The translations under genes and the position numbers were made by a program. A stretch of 64,000 nt of DNA from a bacterium (GTDB lineage Bacteria > Babelota > Babeliae > Babelales > RVW-14): contig CP064957.1 of the NCBI GenBank assembly GCA_016699045.1, forward strand, positions 1,240,001-1,304,000, given 5' to 3'. Within the stretch, counting starts at the first letter, position 1; every line of letters starts with the position of its first letter. A model generated the notes under the pieces. It was given only the letters and a program-made list of their open reading frames with translations. It was not told the DNA's origin and searched no databases. Shown here one piece after another: positions 55,055-63,130 of this stretch.

Positions 55055-58000
55055 TGTTCGACCCACTTTATAGTATTTTTAGATATACGATTTGAGTCAC
55101 CCGTGTAACCATTAAAACTCATTACCCTGCCATCTACGATATGTACTTTTATTTCTACAGCTAGGCCGTTAAGATTAGTTTTGATACAATTTGTTCCTTC
55201 TGATAGCATCCCGTGAGAATCTACTTTGTCAACGATGTTTTTAAAACGACTGATTATTTCATCTTCAGTTGCGCCCAAATTCATAATACCATTTCTGCGA
55301 TGGTCTCTGGAAAATATATGGTCTTGGTTTATTGCTTTCTCGTGATAAGAATTTATAATGCCGTTGGCTCTGCGAGCACCATTATTAAGCGCTGTTTTGA
55401 CAGGCTCGAGTAGCTGAGCAATTCTATGCTTAAGGCCTCCCGTCAGTCTTGTTAGCAACGAGTTTACTAGTTCTTGTTGATTTTTTATAGCATTGACAAG
55501 AGGTTGTATGTTTTTAAATCTAAAAGCATTATTAACTTTGCCTTGCAACAAAATCTCAGTGAGCATAGCAATTGCTTCTTCGGGATGCTCTTGAATGAAA
55601 AGAGCTGAATTTGATATCATTTGTTCAACGCGAGCATGAAATTCTTCGGGATTGCTGCAAGCAAGGTTGATGGCGTCGATTGCTTTGGTTAATGCGATGC
55701 CGGCAAGTCTGACCGGGCTTAAGAATCGGTCAACCAGGTGCATAGGAAGTTTTCTTGGGTGGCTAATAAGATCAATCCATTGTTCTCCATAATTCATAAG
55801 CCCTTTGCCTGCGCCGCGTGCGATGATATTAGTCAACTGCACGGTTCCTTCGCTTGCGCGCATTAAAAAGTAGGAAAAGTCTGAAAGATTAAACGCAACG
55901 ACTGGGTTTGTTTGTGATTTTGCAAGAGCGGTGTAGTAATAAATTACGGGCGCGGTGGTTTCTAGATGGGTATTATACGGGTTATCTCTGAGCATCGTAT
56001 GAGTTTCTTTGATGGTAGCGCAAAGTTCATTATGCAATTGCAATTCAAGAGGGGATCCTTCTTCTGGATTAATTCTACTCACGTCAAATAGCGTTGCAAA
56101 TTCATTGGTCCCATAAATGTCGTCTTCAAAATTGGGCGGCATCATCTCAACCGAACGATTTGGGAATGCTTCTGTTTCTTGTAGAGATTCCAATCTTGCT
56201 TGATGACGGGCCATGAGTTCAGCTTTCGTGTCTTCACGCAGCGTATTGTTTGCTTCAAATTCTTGTGTTGTCAGTGTTAAATCGAGTTGAAGGGCGTTAA
56301 GCAATGCGGGATCGTTAAAAAGTACTTGGTCGTGCTGAATTCCGGAGCTGCTTGAAGAACTACTGCTTGAGCTTGATGAGCTACTCGAAGAACGTGGTGC
56401 ATTTGATGATGAGCTGCTCGAAGATGGGGCTGCGGCTGAGCTGCTGGAACTCGAGGAGCTGCTTGAAGGACGTGTTGAGCCACTACTTGAGCTTGATGGG
56501 CGTGATGTTTGTGATGACGAGCTTGAAGTTGAGCTTGATGATGTTGCAGAATGAGTTGTTGTCGGTGTACTTGCTCTTGGTGCTGGTGCCTGCGGCGCAG
56601 CGGCTGCGGCTGATGGCGCAGGGGCTGGTGCTGTCGACGAGCTTGATGATGTGCTGGTTGATGGTGCTGATGTTGGTTGACTTGGTGCTGGCACATGTTG
56701 TGCGGGTGCTTGTGACGCAGCGGTTGGGGCTGCAGGTGCAATTCCATGATGGGCTTGTGCGCGTTGGTTGAGCTTGCTAATCGTTTTTTGCACAATGGTC
56801 GAGAGGGGGTGGTGGTAACTTTGATAGCGTTGAATATTTGTGCTGCGGTTACGAGCTTCCTGTTCGCTGTTAAGTTTTTGTGTGAGATCTCTGTTGATGG
56901 TACCTTGGTCTGCTGCTTCATGAAATAAGCTGTGGGTTATAAAATGGGCGACTTCAGCATTAATTGCGTTTCGATTTTCTGGCGTAGCGTTTTGTATGCG
57001 CTCACGCAGTTGTGTCGTTGGTTCAAGGGTGTTTTCTAAAAAATCGTTCTGGTGCGTAAACGATTCAATAGTTGTTTCGCAAAGGTCGTTTGCAATGCCG
57101 TCAACCATGGTATTTAACGTCTCGAGATATGTTTGGCCATTTTCGTAAATCGTATCGAGTTTTTCTTCTGTTTTGCTTATGTGGGTAAATGATGACCGAG
57201 AACAATCAACTTTTCCAAGGATGTCTGCCACAGTAACAAGGTCATTGGCGATTTTATTAATTGTGGCGGCATGCCGTAATTGATTGGCTTGATTTGCTTG
57301 GCGTGATTGTGTTGCAAGGTGCATCAATAATGTATCGATTTTTTGCAGGCCCTTATGGTCAGAGCGATAGTATGGCATGTAGGTTGATGTGTGTTCTAAG
57401 CCATATCTTTTAGCGAGCGTATCTACAAGATCTTGGTGTACAATTTGTTGAACTGGAGAGCCGGTAAAGGATCTGAATTCAACCGGTATTTCAGGGCCGT
57501 AATGTTTTTGGATGGTGGTTTCAGGATAAAAAAGGGTTTGTTTGATAGCGTTAGTTTGTCTGTTGTAATTGGCTCCCTTGGTTGTATATTCTTTACCTAA
57601 GTTTACTAATTCTTGTGCAAAATCTTTTTTTTGATCTTTAGTTTTTTCATTAAAAGTTTTTTCTAATGTTTCCCAGTTTTGTTGACTGGCTGTTTGTATT
57701 TGCTGCTGTTGTGCTATAACGCTTGACCGTGTTGGACGCATTCTTTGTGCTTCTGCGTATGCAGAGGAAAATACATGAGAAAAAATTTGATTGATGGGAA
57801 AGCGTGGGTCGTTGTTACCTTCAGCAGAGTCACCAATGCGTTGTTCCCAAGAAGAAGGCGCTTCAATTTTCTCATGAAAATTATAACTGTCATACTGTGG
57901 CAGGTTGATTTCATCGCCAAAGAAAATACTTTTGGTGATAAATGCCAAAGCATTGGTGCCTTGTCGTCCATTCGAAGCATTGATTTCTTTTTGTATGGCG

Positions 58001-60576
58001 GCACCTTCTGCTATGATTTTTTCTTCAAAATTTGCAGGGTCGCTTAAAGATAGTTCAAGAGCTTTTTGTAGAGCATCTTTTGCGTAATTACACTTGCTGT
58101 TAAAAGAAGTGGGGAGATAAAAATATTTATCTTTAGAGGTTTCATCTTTTATATAGTTAAGAATTTTGTCGCCAAATTTTTTGGCGTAATCAGATAGTGT
58201 ATTGCCCCATCCAAATAAGAAGCCATCTATTCCCCATTGATTTTTTTCAACAAAGCTATCGATCAATTCAGTAGCTTGTTGAAGAAAATAACAAAAATCA
58301 ACGAGAGAGTTTGCTTGTTCGATTTTTCCTTGTTGATTACATAAGCGCGCAACGCGTAAATATTCGCAAATAATGGGAAGTGTATTATCAGAATGATATT
58401 GTTTATTGCCCTCATAGCTTGGATTTTGATAATATTTTTTACGAGCAGCGGTGGCGCTATTGATAACATTGACTGATATTCTGTGGAGTTCTTGTTGGAA
58501 ATCATTGCCGGTAAAGTTTGCAAATTCTTGGCGTAAATCATCATTCGCAACTTCATAGTTGTTTGTTCTAGTCGCAGGATTGTTCAAGGTAGTGTTTATG
58601 GAGCGTTCTTTGCTTGCAAAGTACTCTGAACGGCCTTCATAAAATTTTGCGGTGTTATATTTTCCTAATCTAATCAATTTTGCTTGTAACGAATGAGCAT
58701 AATCCGGCGTTGTTCTTTTGTGGGTCGCCTCCAGGTCTTCCCATCTTTTTGCTGCCCTGATGGGCTCTTCTTCTCTTTCTTTTCGTCGCTGTTCTGCTTC
58801 AGCTTCACGCTGTTTTGCTTCTTCTGCTCTTTCTTTTTCTCCTTCGGGAGAAAAGTAGTGCCTCATGCGTGCTTCAGCGATTCTTCTATAAACAACATCA
58901 TTGTAAATGTGTGGGTTTTTATTAATGAAATATAGTTCTTTTGCGCTGCGCCAAGGGCGGTTCACGTCAAAAAGATATTCCATGGTTATGAATTTTTGCG
59001 CGTAAGTCAGATTATCCATGGTGTATTGTTCCATTCTGTCGAAGGGGCGGTCTAATAGCAGAAGTTTCCTTATGAAAATCAACCGCTGTTCTTCAGAAAG
59101 ATGGTTGAGTGGTCTGGCTTGTGGATAAAAGGCTCTGCTTGTCTGAGGTTGTTGAAATTGTGGTCTTGGTTGCTGAGGTGTGCCGAAAGGTGGATCCAAA
59201 TAGAATTGAGGTGACTCTTTTTGCATATCATCATAAATGAGACGAACGAGATTTTTGTATTCGTACAGGAGTTGACGTTCTTGATTGTGTCGTTGGTGTG
59301 CTGGTTTACTCAGAATAGAGCGTATTTTTTGGCCCAAAGGAAATGGTCTTTCAGATTTATATTTTCTAAAATATTCATCGGCGTAAGCATTGCCTCGTTC
59401 GGTGTGTAGATATGGATCATCGTCTTCTTGTTCATCTTCTTCTTCGCCTTCGACTACAAAAGAATCTTGGGGTTGATAGTTAAAGTTGCTTGGTAATGTT
59501 GGACGACGAAACCGTGGTTCTTGGAGCACTCGCGGTCCGGGAGTGAAATCAGGCATCGGCATTCTTGGAGCTGGTTGATTGCTGGATGATGGTTCTTGAG
59601 CTTGAGGCTCTTCAGTTGCTTGTTGCCGCGTTGGTTGTCTTGATGATGTTGAAGTTTCTGATTCTGTGCGTTGTTTTTTGTTTGCCGGTTCTGTCGTTGG
59701 CGTTGTATCATGAGGTCTTTTAAGCGAAGGTGTTTTTGGTTGTGGTCTTATGTTTGTTTGAACAGGCGGAGGTGCGTTGTCTTGTTCTAGTTTTTCTCGT
59801 GCTCGTTGTGCTTCTTCTCTTTCATTGCGTTGCAACACATTTTCCAAAGTGTGTATATTTTGAAGATAAGGAGGCGTGCTGACGGTTATTCTAGTTATTC
59901 CTGACGAGTTTCCACCTTCAAGATAAGCGTGAGAATATGTTGATTCTTCAAGAGTTGATCCTTCATGAGAGGAGAAATAAGGTGGGGGTCTTTTATAGGT
60001 TGATCTTTCATAATGTGAGGACCAAGGTGTTGATTGTGAATCAAGGCTCAATTTTGCTGATGTACTAGAAGAGTGCGAGGCTTCATGTTTATAAGAATCT
60101 TCTATGATGATTGGTGTTTTGTGCGAAGCTCTTTCGCGTGTTTCGCGGTCTTTTTGTTCGATCTGCGCTAGTTCGAGTTGTTTAGTCAGCTGCCGTTTTG
60201 CCCATTCGATATAATCTTTGTGGGTTTGCGGAAGAGATGCGTAAGCTGCCGGTGTTAGTGGTGGCAGAGTACCTGCGACAAGCGCATTATATTGAAGTAA
60301 AAAAAAAGCGTCGGTTGGTATAGGAATTGTTCCTTGCATTACACCCAAGATCATTTGATTTGTTTCTGTCTCAGATAGTTGCCGATGTTGTTGTACGGCT
60401 GCTTTGTTTCTTAGATTAGCTCCTTGGCCGCCTAGATTAGCCGAGAAGGACGATTCTTGCCCGCCGCTCGATGATAACTGAAGTTCTGGATGTGGCTTAC
60501 TCGCCCCAAACAACATAGTGAAATTGGTTGCACACAATGCAAAAATAGCAATAAGAGCCTTTTTAAAGACTTTCAT
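55051..60576 (-). CDS. Giant secreted protein with polymorphic-toxin layout
   Basis: 1841 residues from ATG 60576, six bases after GGAGG; an in-frame ATG four codons upstream precedes that site. Order: signal peptide (KALIAIFALCATNFTMLFG); about 350 residues of low-complexity Gln/Pro/Ser-rich sequence; an acidic spot (EEDEQEDDDPY); two related helical modules of about 250 residues (WEDLEATHK and WETLEKTFN, each with an FTG-x(3)-QQ motif); a Pro/Ala/Ser linker with long Ser runs at about 56340-56760; a helical pre-toxin region (HLETTAPVIYYYTALAK); and a final domain of about 110 residues with H-x-F-S-R-D-H-R and GIMNLG. I do not recognise the last domain for certain; placement and recombination pattern suggest a toxin. 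Confidence 0.7.
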   Translation of the reverse strand: MKVFKKALIAIFALCATNFTMLFGASKPHPELQLSSSGGQESSFSANLGGQGANLRNKAAVQQHRQLSETETNQMILGVMQGTIPIPTDAFFLLQYNALVAGTLPPLTPAAYASLPQTHKDYIEWAKRQLTKQLELAQIEQKDRETRERASHKTPIIIEDSYKHEASHSSSTSAKLSLDSQSTPWSSHYERSTYKRPPPYFSSHEGSTLEESTYSHAYLEGGNSSGITRITVSTPPYLQNIHTLENVLQRNEREEAQRAREKLEQDNAPPPVQTNIRPQPKTPSLKRPHDTTPTTEPANKKQRTESETSTSSRQPTRQQATEEPQAQEPSSSNQPAPRMPMPDFTPGPRVLQEPRFRRPTLPSNFNYQPQDSFVVEGEEEDEQEDDDPYLHTERGNAYADEYFRKYKSERPFPLGQKIRSILSKPAHQRHNQERQLLYEYKNLVRLIYDDMQKESPQFYLDPPFGTPQQPRPQFQQPQTSRAFYPQARPLNHLSEEQRLIFIRKLLLLDRPFDRMEQYTMDNLTYAQKFITMEYLFDVNRPWRSAKELYFINKNPHIYNDVVYRRIAEARMRHYFSPEGEKERAEEAKQREAEAEQRRKEREEEPIRAAKRWEDLEATHKRTTPDYAHSLQAKLIRLGKYNTAKFYEGRSEYFASKERSINTTLNNPATRTNNYEVANDDLRQEFANFTGNDFQQELHRISVNVINSATAARKKYYQNPSYEGNKQYHSDNTLPIICEYLRVARLCNQQGKIEQANSLVDFCYFLQQATELIDSFVEKNQWGIDGFLFGWGNTLSDYAKKFGDKILNYIKDETSKDKYFYLPTSFNSKCNYAKDALQKALELSLSDPANFEEKIIAEGAAIQKEINASNGRQGTNALAFITKSIFFGDEINLPQYDSYNFHEKIEAPSSWEQRIGDSAEGNNDPRFPINQIFSHVFSSAYAEAQRMRPTRSSVIAQQQQIQTASQQNWETLEKTFNEKTKDQKKDFAQELVNLGKEYTTKGANYNRQTNAIKQTLFYPETTIQKHYGPEIPVEFRSFTGSPVQQIVHQDLVDTLAKRYGLEHTSTYMPYYRSDHKGLQKIDTLLMHLATQSRQANQANQLRHAATINKIANDLVTVADILGKVDCSRSSFTHISKTEEKLDTIYENGQTYLETLNTMVDGIANDLCETTIESFTHQNDFLENTLEPTTQLRERIQNATPENRNAINAEVAHFITHSLFHEAADQGTINRDLTQKLNSEQEARNRSTNIQRYQSYHHPLSTIVQKTISKLNQRAQAHHGIAPAAPTAASQAPAQHVPAPSQPTSAPSTSTSSSSSTAPAPAPSAAAAAPQAPAPRASTPTTTHSATSSSSTSSSSSQTSRPSSSSSGSTRPSSSSSSSSSSAAAPSSSSSSSNAPRSSSSSSSSSSSSSSSSGIQHDQVLFNDPALLNALQLDLTLTTQEFEANNTLREDTKAELMARHQARLESLQETEAFPNRSVEMMPPNFEDDIYGTNEFATLFDVSRINPEEGSPLELQLHNELCATIKETHTMLRDNPYNTHLETTAPVIYYYTALAKSQTNPVVAFNLSDFSYFLMRASEGTVQLTNIIARGAGKGLMNYGEQWIDLISHPRKLPMHLVDRFLSPVRLAGIALTKAIDAINLACSNPEEFHARVEQMISNSALFIQEHPEEAIAMLTEILLQGKVNNAFRFKNIQPLVNAIKNQQELVNSLLTRLTGGLKHRIAQLLEPVKTALNNGARRANGIINSYHEKAINQDHIFSRDHRRNGIMNLGATEDEIISRFKNIVDKVDSHGMLSEGTNCIKTNLNGLAVEIKVHIVDGRVMSFNGYTGDSNRISKNTIKWVEQ
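55591..55970 (-). repeat. 380-bp direct repeat shared with 53286-53665 (full-length copy)
   Basis: Partner of the block at 53286-53665, offset 2305 bp, one difference seen by eye. It marks the recombination boundary between the common part and the C-terminal domain of the large protein. Confidence 0.9.
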
Positions 60577-60797
60577 ATAAACCTCCATTTATTGAAAAAC
60601 TTTCTAAAAATATTATTATTTGTAATTATATCATAAATTTATCCTCTTTAAAAACGCCTAAAAGTAACAAAAAAGCCACTTTTTAGGTTCTTCCCCTCAA
60701 AAAATCCGTGAAGAATTAAAAGTCCTTGACTTTAAACATCCAATCTTTGCATCCTAAACCTAGTTTTAAATTCTTGAAAAAAGGGGAAACGCCTGCC

Positions 60798-62018
60798 ATG
60801 AAGATTAATAATATTATTTTGAGTTTCTGTTGTGCGGCAAGTATCACGGTACCATTGCTGCACGCTGCTCATGCCACCGTCACGGCCCAGCAGCCAGCAA
60901 CCTATTCAGAGCTGCCGGTTCAGCGTGATGATGTAAAAAAAATTATTTCGATTTGTTCCTCGTTTTCTTTGTATGGCGACAATGCGTTGGTTGGCAAACA
61001 GATGCTTGCCAGCTCGCTTAATTTTTTGAAAAGCATGGAATTTCTGCCGACCGAAAGCAAAGGCCGTGGAAGTTTTTTAATACGACATCGCGGCAATAAT
61101 GAGTTTGTGGGGCGAGAAGGAACGAAGAACATTAAAAATATGGTTGCGCAGCAATCGCCGCTCGTTACTGGCCTGATGGGCACCGAAATGTTTTTGTCGC
61201 TTGAAAAATTTATCAGTAAAAAAAAGGCGCTCTTTTTATTTCCTTTTGAAGGTAATGTTTCACTGCGTGAGAAAAAATATGAAAACGTTATTTATTTTCG
61301 GCCATCGTATGAAGTTGAAATTGAGATGCTCGTAAAATATGTGGTGAAAAAGCGCTTTCGCAGTGAGATTGCCATTTTGTATGAAGCAAGCGAGTGGGGC
61401 AAGCGTTTGTTGCAAACATTGACGCAAGCGCTCGCGCGTCGTGGGATTACCGCGGTCAAGACAGCTGCCTACCCGCAAGGTTCGGTGCGCGTAAAAGGCG
61501 CGCTGAAAGAACTGGCGAATGCTTCGCCCAACGCTGTTTTTTGTTTAGCGCATCCGCGACCTGCATACAATTTTATTGGCAAGGCACTGGATGCTGGGCT
61601 GCATAATGCCTTGTTCGTTGGCCTTTCAGAATTAACCACCATCCAAAAGTTGCTCAAGACGGCGCGCGGTATTGATTTGATTGTGAGCGCGGTCGTTCCC
61701 GATCCGCAAAATTCTACTATGAAAATTGCGCAAGAATATCGTGAAGCAATGAAATCTTTTTTATCATTCCGTGCCGATACGCCTTTTTATTTTGAAGCGT
61801 ATCTCGGCCTTGAGCTGCTGGCAGAGTGCATTAGTCGGATTGATGGTATACCGACCATTCCAAAAATTATTGCGCAGTTTGAGAAATTTAATGAAGTGTA
61901 CAAAGGATTTGAAGTGCGCTTTAATCCGCAGGATCGTTCGTTGTCACCGCGGGTGTGGATAAATGAAGGTGTTGGTAAACCGTTAATTTCAGACCAAGAA
62001 AGTGAGAATAATGAATAA
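60798..62018 (+). CDS. Type-1 periplasmic binding protein, second copy
   Basis: 406 residues from ATG 60798 after AAGGGG; an in-frame ATG at 60726 lacks a ribosome binding site. Signal peptide NIILSFCCAASITVPLLHA, then directly the type-1 binding domain, without the long linker of its paralogue at 45.8 kb: SFSLYGDN, VTGLMGTEMF, ENVIYFRPSYEVE, IAILYEASEWGKR, AVFCLAHPRPAYNFIGKAL. It overlaps the following channel gene by 8 bp, so the two are translationally coupled. The ligand cannot be named from the sequence. Confidence 0.82.
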   Translation: MKINNIILSFCCAASITVPLLHAAHATVTAQQPATYSELPVQRDDVKKIISICSSFSLYGDNALVGKQMLASSLNFLKSMEFLPTESKGRGSFLIRHRGNNEFVGREGTKNIKNMVAQQSPLVTGLMGTEMFLSLEKFISKKKALFLFPFEGNVSLREKKYENVIYFRPSYEVEIEMLVKYVVKKRFRSEIAILYEASEWGKRLLQTLTQALARRGITAVKTAAYPQGSVRVKGALKELANASPNAVFCLAHPRPAYNFIGKALDAGLHNALFVGLSELTTIQKLLKTARGIDLIVSAVVPDPQNSTMKIAQEYREAMKSFLSFRADTPFYFEAYLGLELLAECISRIDGIPTIPKIIAQFEKFNEVYKGFEVRFNPQDRSLSPRVWINEGVGKPLISDQESENNE

Positions 62019-63120
62019 CGTGCGCGCAGCGTGGCTGCACAATGTTAAACTTAAATTTCTTGTTCTCATGCTCGCCATGATTTATGTGATGGTGCTGGTT
62101 GGGTTTACCTTGCGGCATTTTAGATCTGAAGACCCGATGCCAGATGTTGCGCCTGTCAATTTACTTGTTCGGACTCAATTTCGTGATATTGCGGCAAAAG
62201 TACGAACTGGGCTGTATATAAAAAGTTTTTCTAAATTTGATTTTGTAGCCAACAATTTTATTATGGAAGCGGTGGTTTGGTTTGAGTTTAATAAAAACGA
62301 GATTACGCTTGAAACAATCGAAAAATTTTCATTTGAGCGCAGTGAGATTTTATCGCGCTCTGAACCAAAAGTGACAATGGATGGTAACAAAATTAACGTA
62401 AAATATAATGTTATTGTTTCGTTACACACCAATTTAGATTTCGAGCGCTTTCCGCTTGAAGACCATCGTCTTTCTATCGAATTAATTAATGATTTTATTT
62501 CTCCTTTTGAAATGTATTTTGATGATGCGATTGATGCGCAATCATTTGTTATATCTGATGATATTTTTACGGCTGACTGGGAAATAAATTCGATAGCATC
62601 ATTTTCTGGCTATAATGAATTACATTATGACGAATATCGCGAAGATAAGAAAATTGGTATTCCCAAAGCTATTTTTATTATCGACTTTAAAAAAGCCGGT
62701 ATCAAAAAGATGTTGATTATTTTTGTGCCACTTTTTGCTACCGTTCTGCTTGCTTTTATAACGTTTTTAATGAGTTTTAATAGCTACATTTCAAAAGTTA
62801 CGTTGGTGGCTACCGCCATTACCGCCTTGCTGGGCTATCGTTTTGTTATTGAAAATATGAGCCCGCGCGTTGGCTATTTTACGGTCACCGACAAGTTCTT
62901 TATCTTCTTTCTCGTGCTGTCGTTTTTCATTTTTCTTTTTCAATTGTTTCTTGTTCGGCAGTACATGCTTTCTATGGACAAGGGCAAGTATGAGCCGCAT
63001 GAGCAGCCTGATGCCGATACGGTACTGTACTCGCCGCGCACTACCGAGCGCATTAATACTTACGGTTTTTTTGTGACGATTGTATTGTTTATGGTGGTGG
63101 TTACCTACATTCTGAAGTAA
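62011..63120 (+). CDS. Pentameric ligand-gated ion channel homologue, second copy
   Basis: 369 residues from ATG 62011, which overlaps the stop of the binding protein gene. N-terminal hydrophobic helix (FLVLMLAMIYVMVLVGF), beta-rich domain with ERFPLEDHRLSIEL near residue 146 and the segment ADWEINSI, then M1 from about 232, M2 from about 262 (VTLVATAITALLGYRFVIE), M3 from about 293 (VGYFTVTDKFFIFF) and M4 at the C-terminus. The M2 start VTLV matches GLIC VTLVV as I recall it. About 10 bp separate it from the PPP-like gene, so this is a three-gene operon. Confidence 0.82.
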   Translation: MNNVRAAWLHNVKLKFLVLMLAMIYVMVLVGFTLRHFRSEDPMPDVAPVNLLVRTQFRDIAAKVRTGLYIKSFSKFDFVANNFIMEAVVWFEFNKNEITLETIEKFSFERSEILSRSEPKVTMDGNKINVKYNVIVSLHTNLDFERFPLEDHRLSIELINDFISPFEMYFDDAIDAQSFVISDDIFTADWEINSIASFSGYNELHYDEYREDKKIGIPKAIFIIDFKKAGIKKMLIIFVPLFATVLLAFITFLMSFNSYISKVTLVATAITALLGYRFVIENMSPRVGYFTVTDKFFIFFLVLSFFIFLFQLFLVRQYMLSMDKGKYEPHEQPDADTVLYSPRTTERINTYGFFVTIVLFMVVVTYILK

Positions 63121-63130
63121 AGAGGTTGTG

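Noticed and set aside
56277..56921. Gln/His-rich minus-strand frame and a + strand frame over the Ser-rich linker
   Set aside because: Low-complexity DNA of the giant protein read in other frames.
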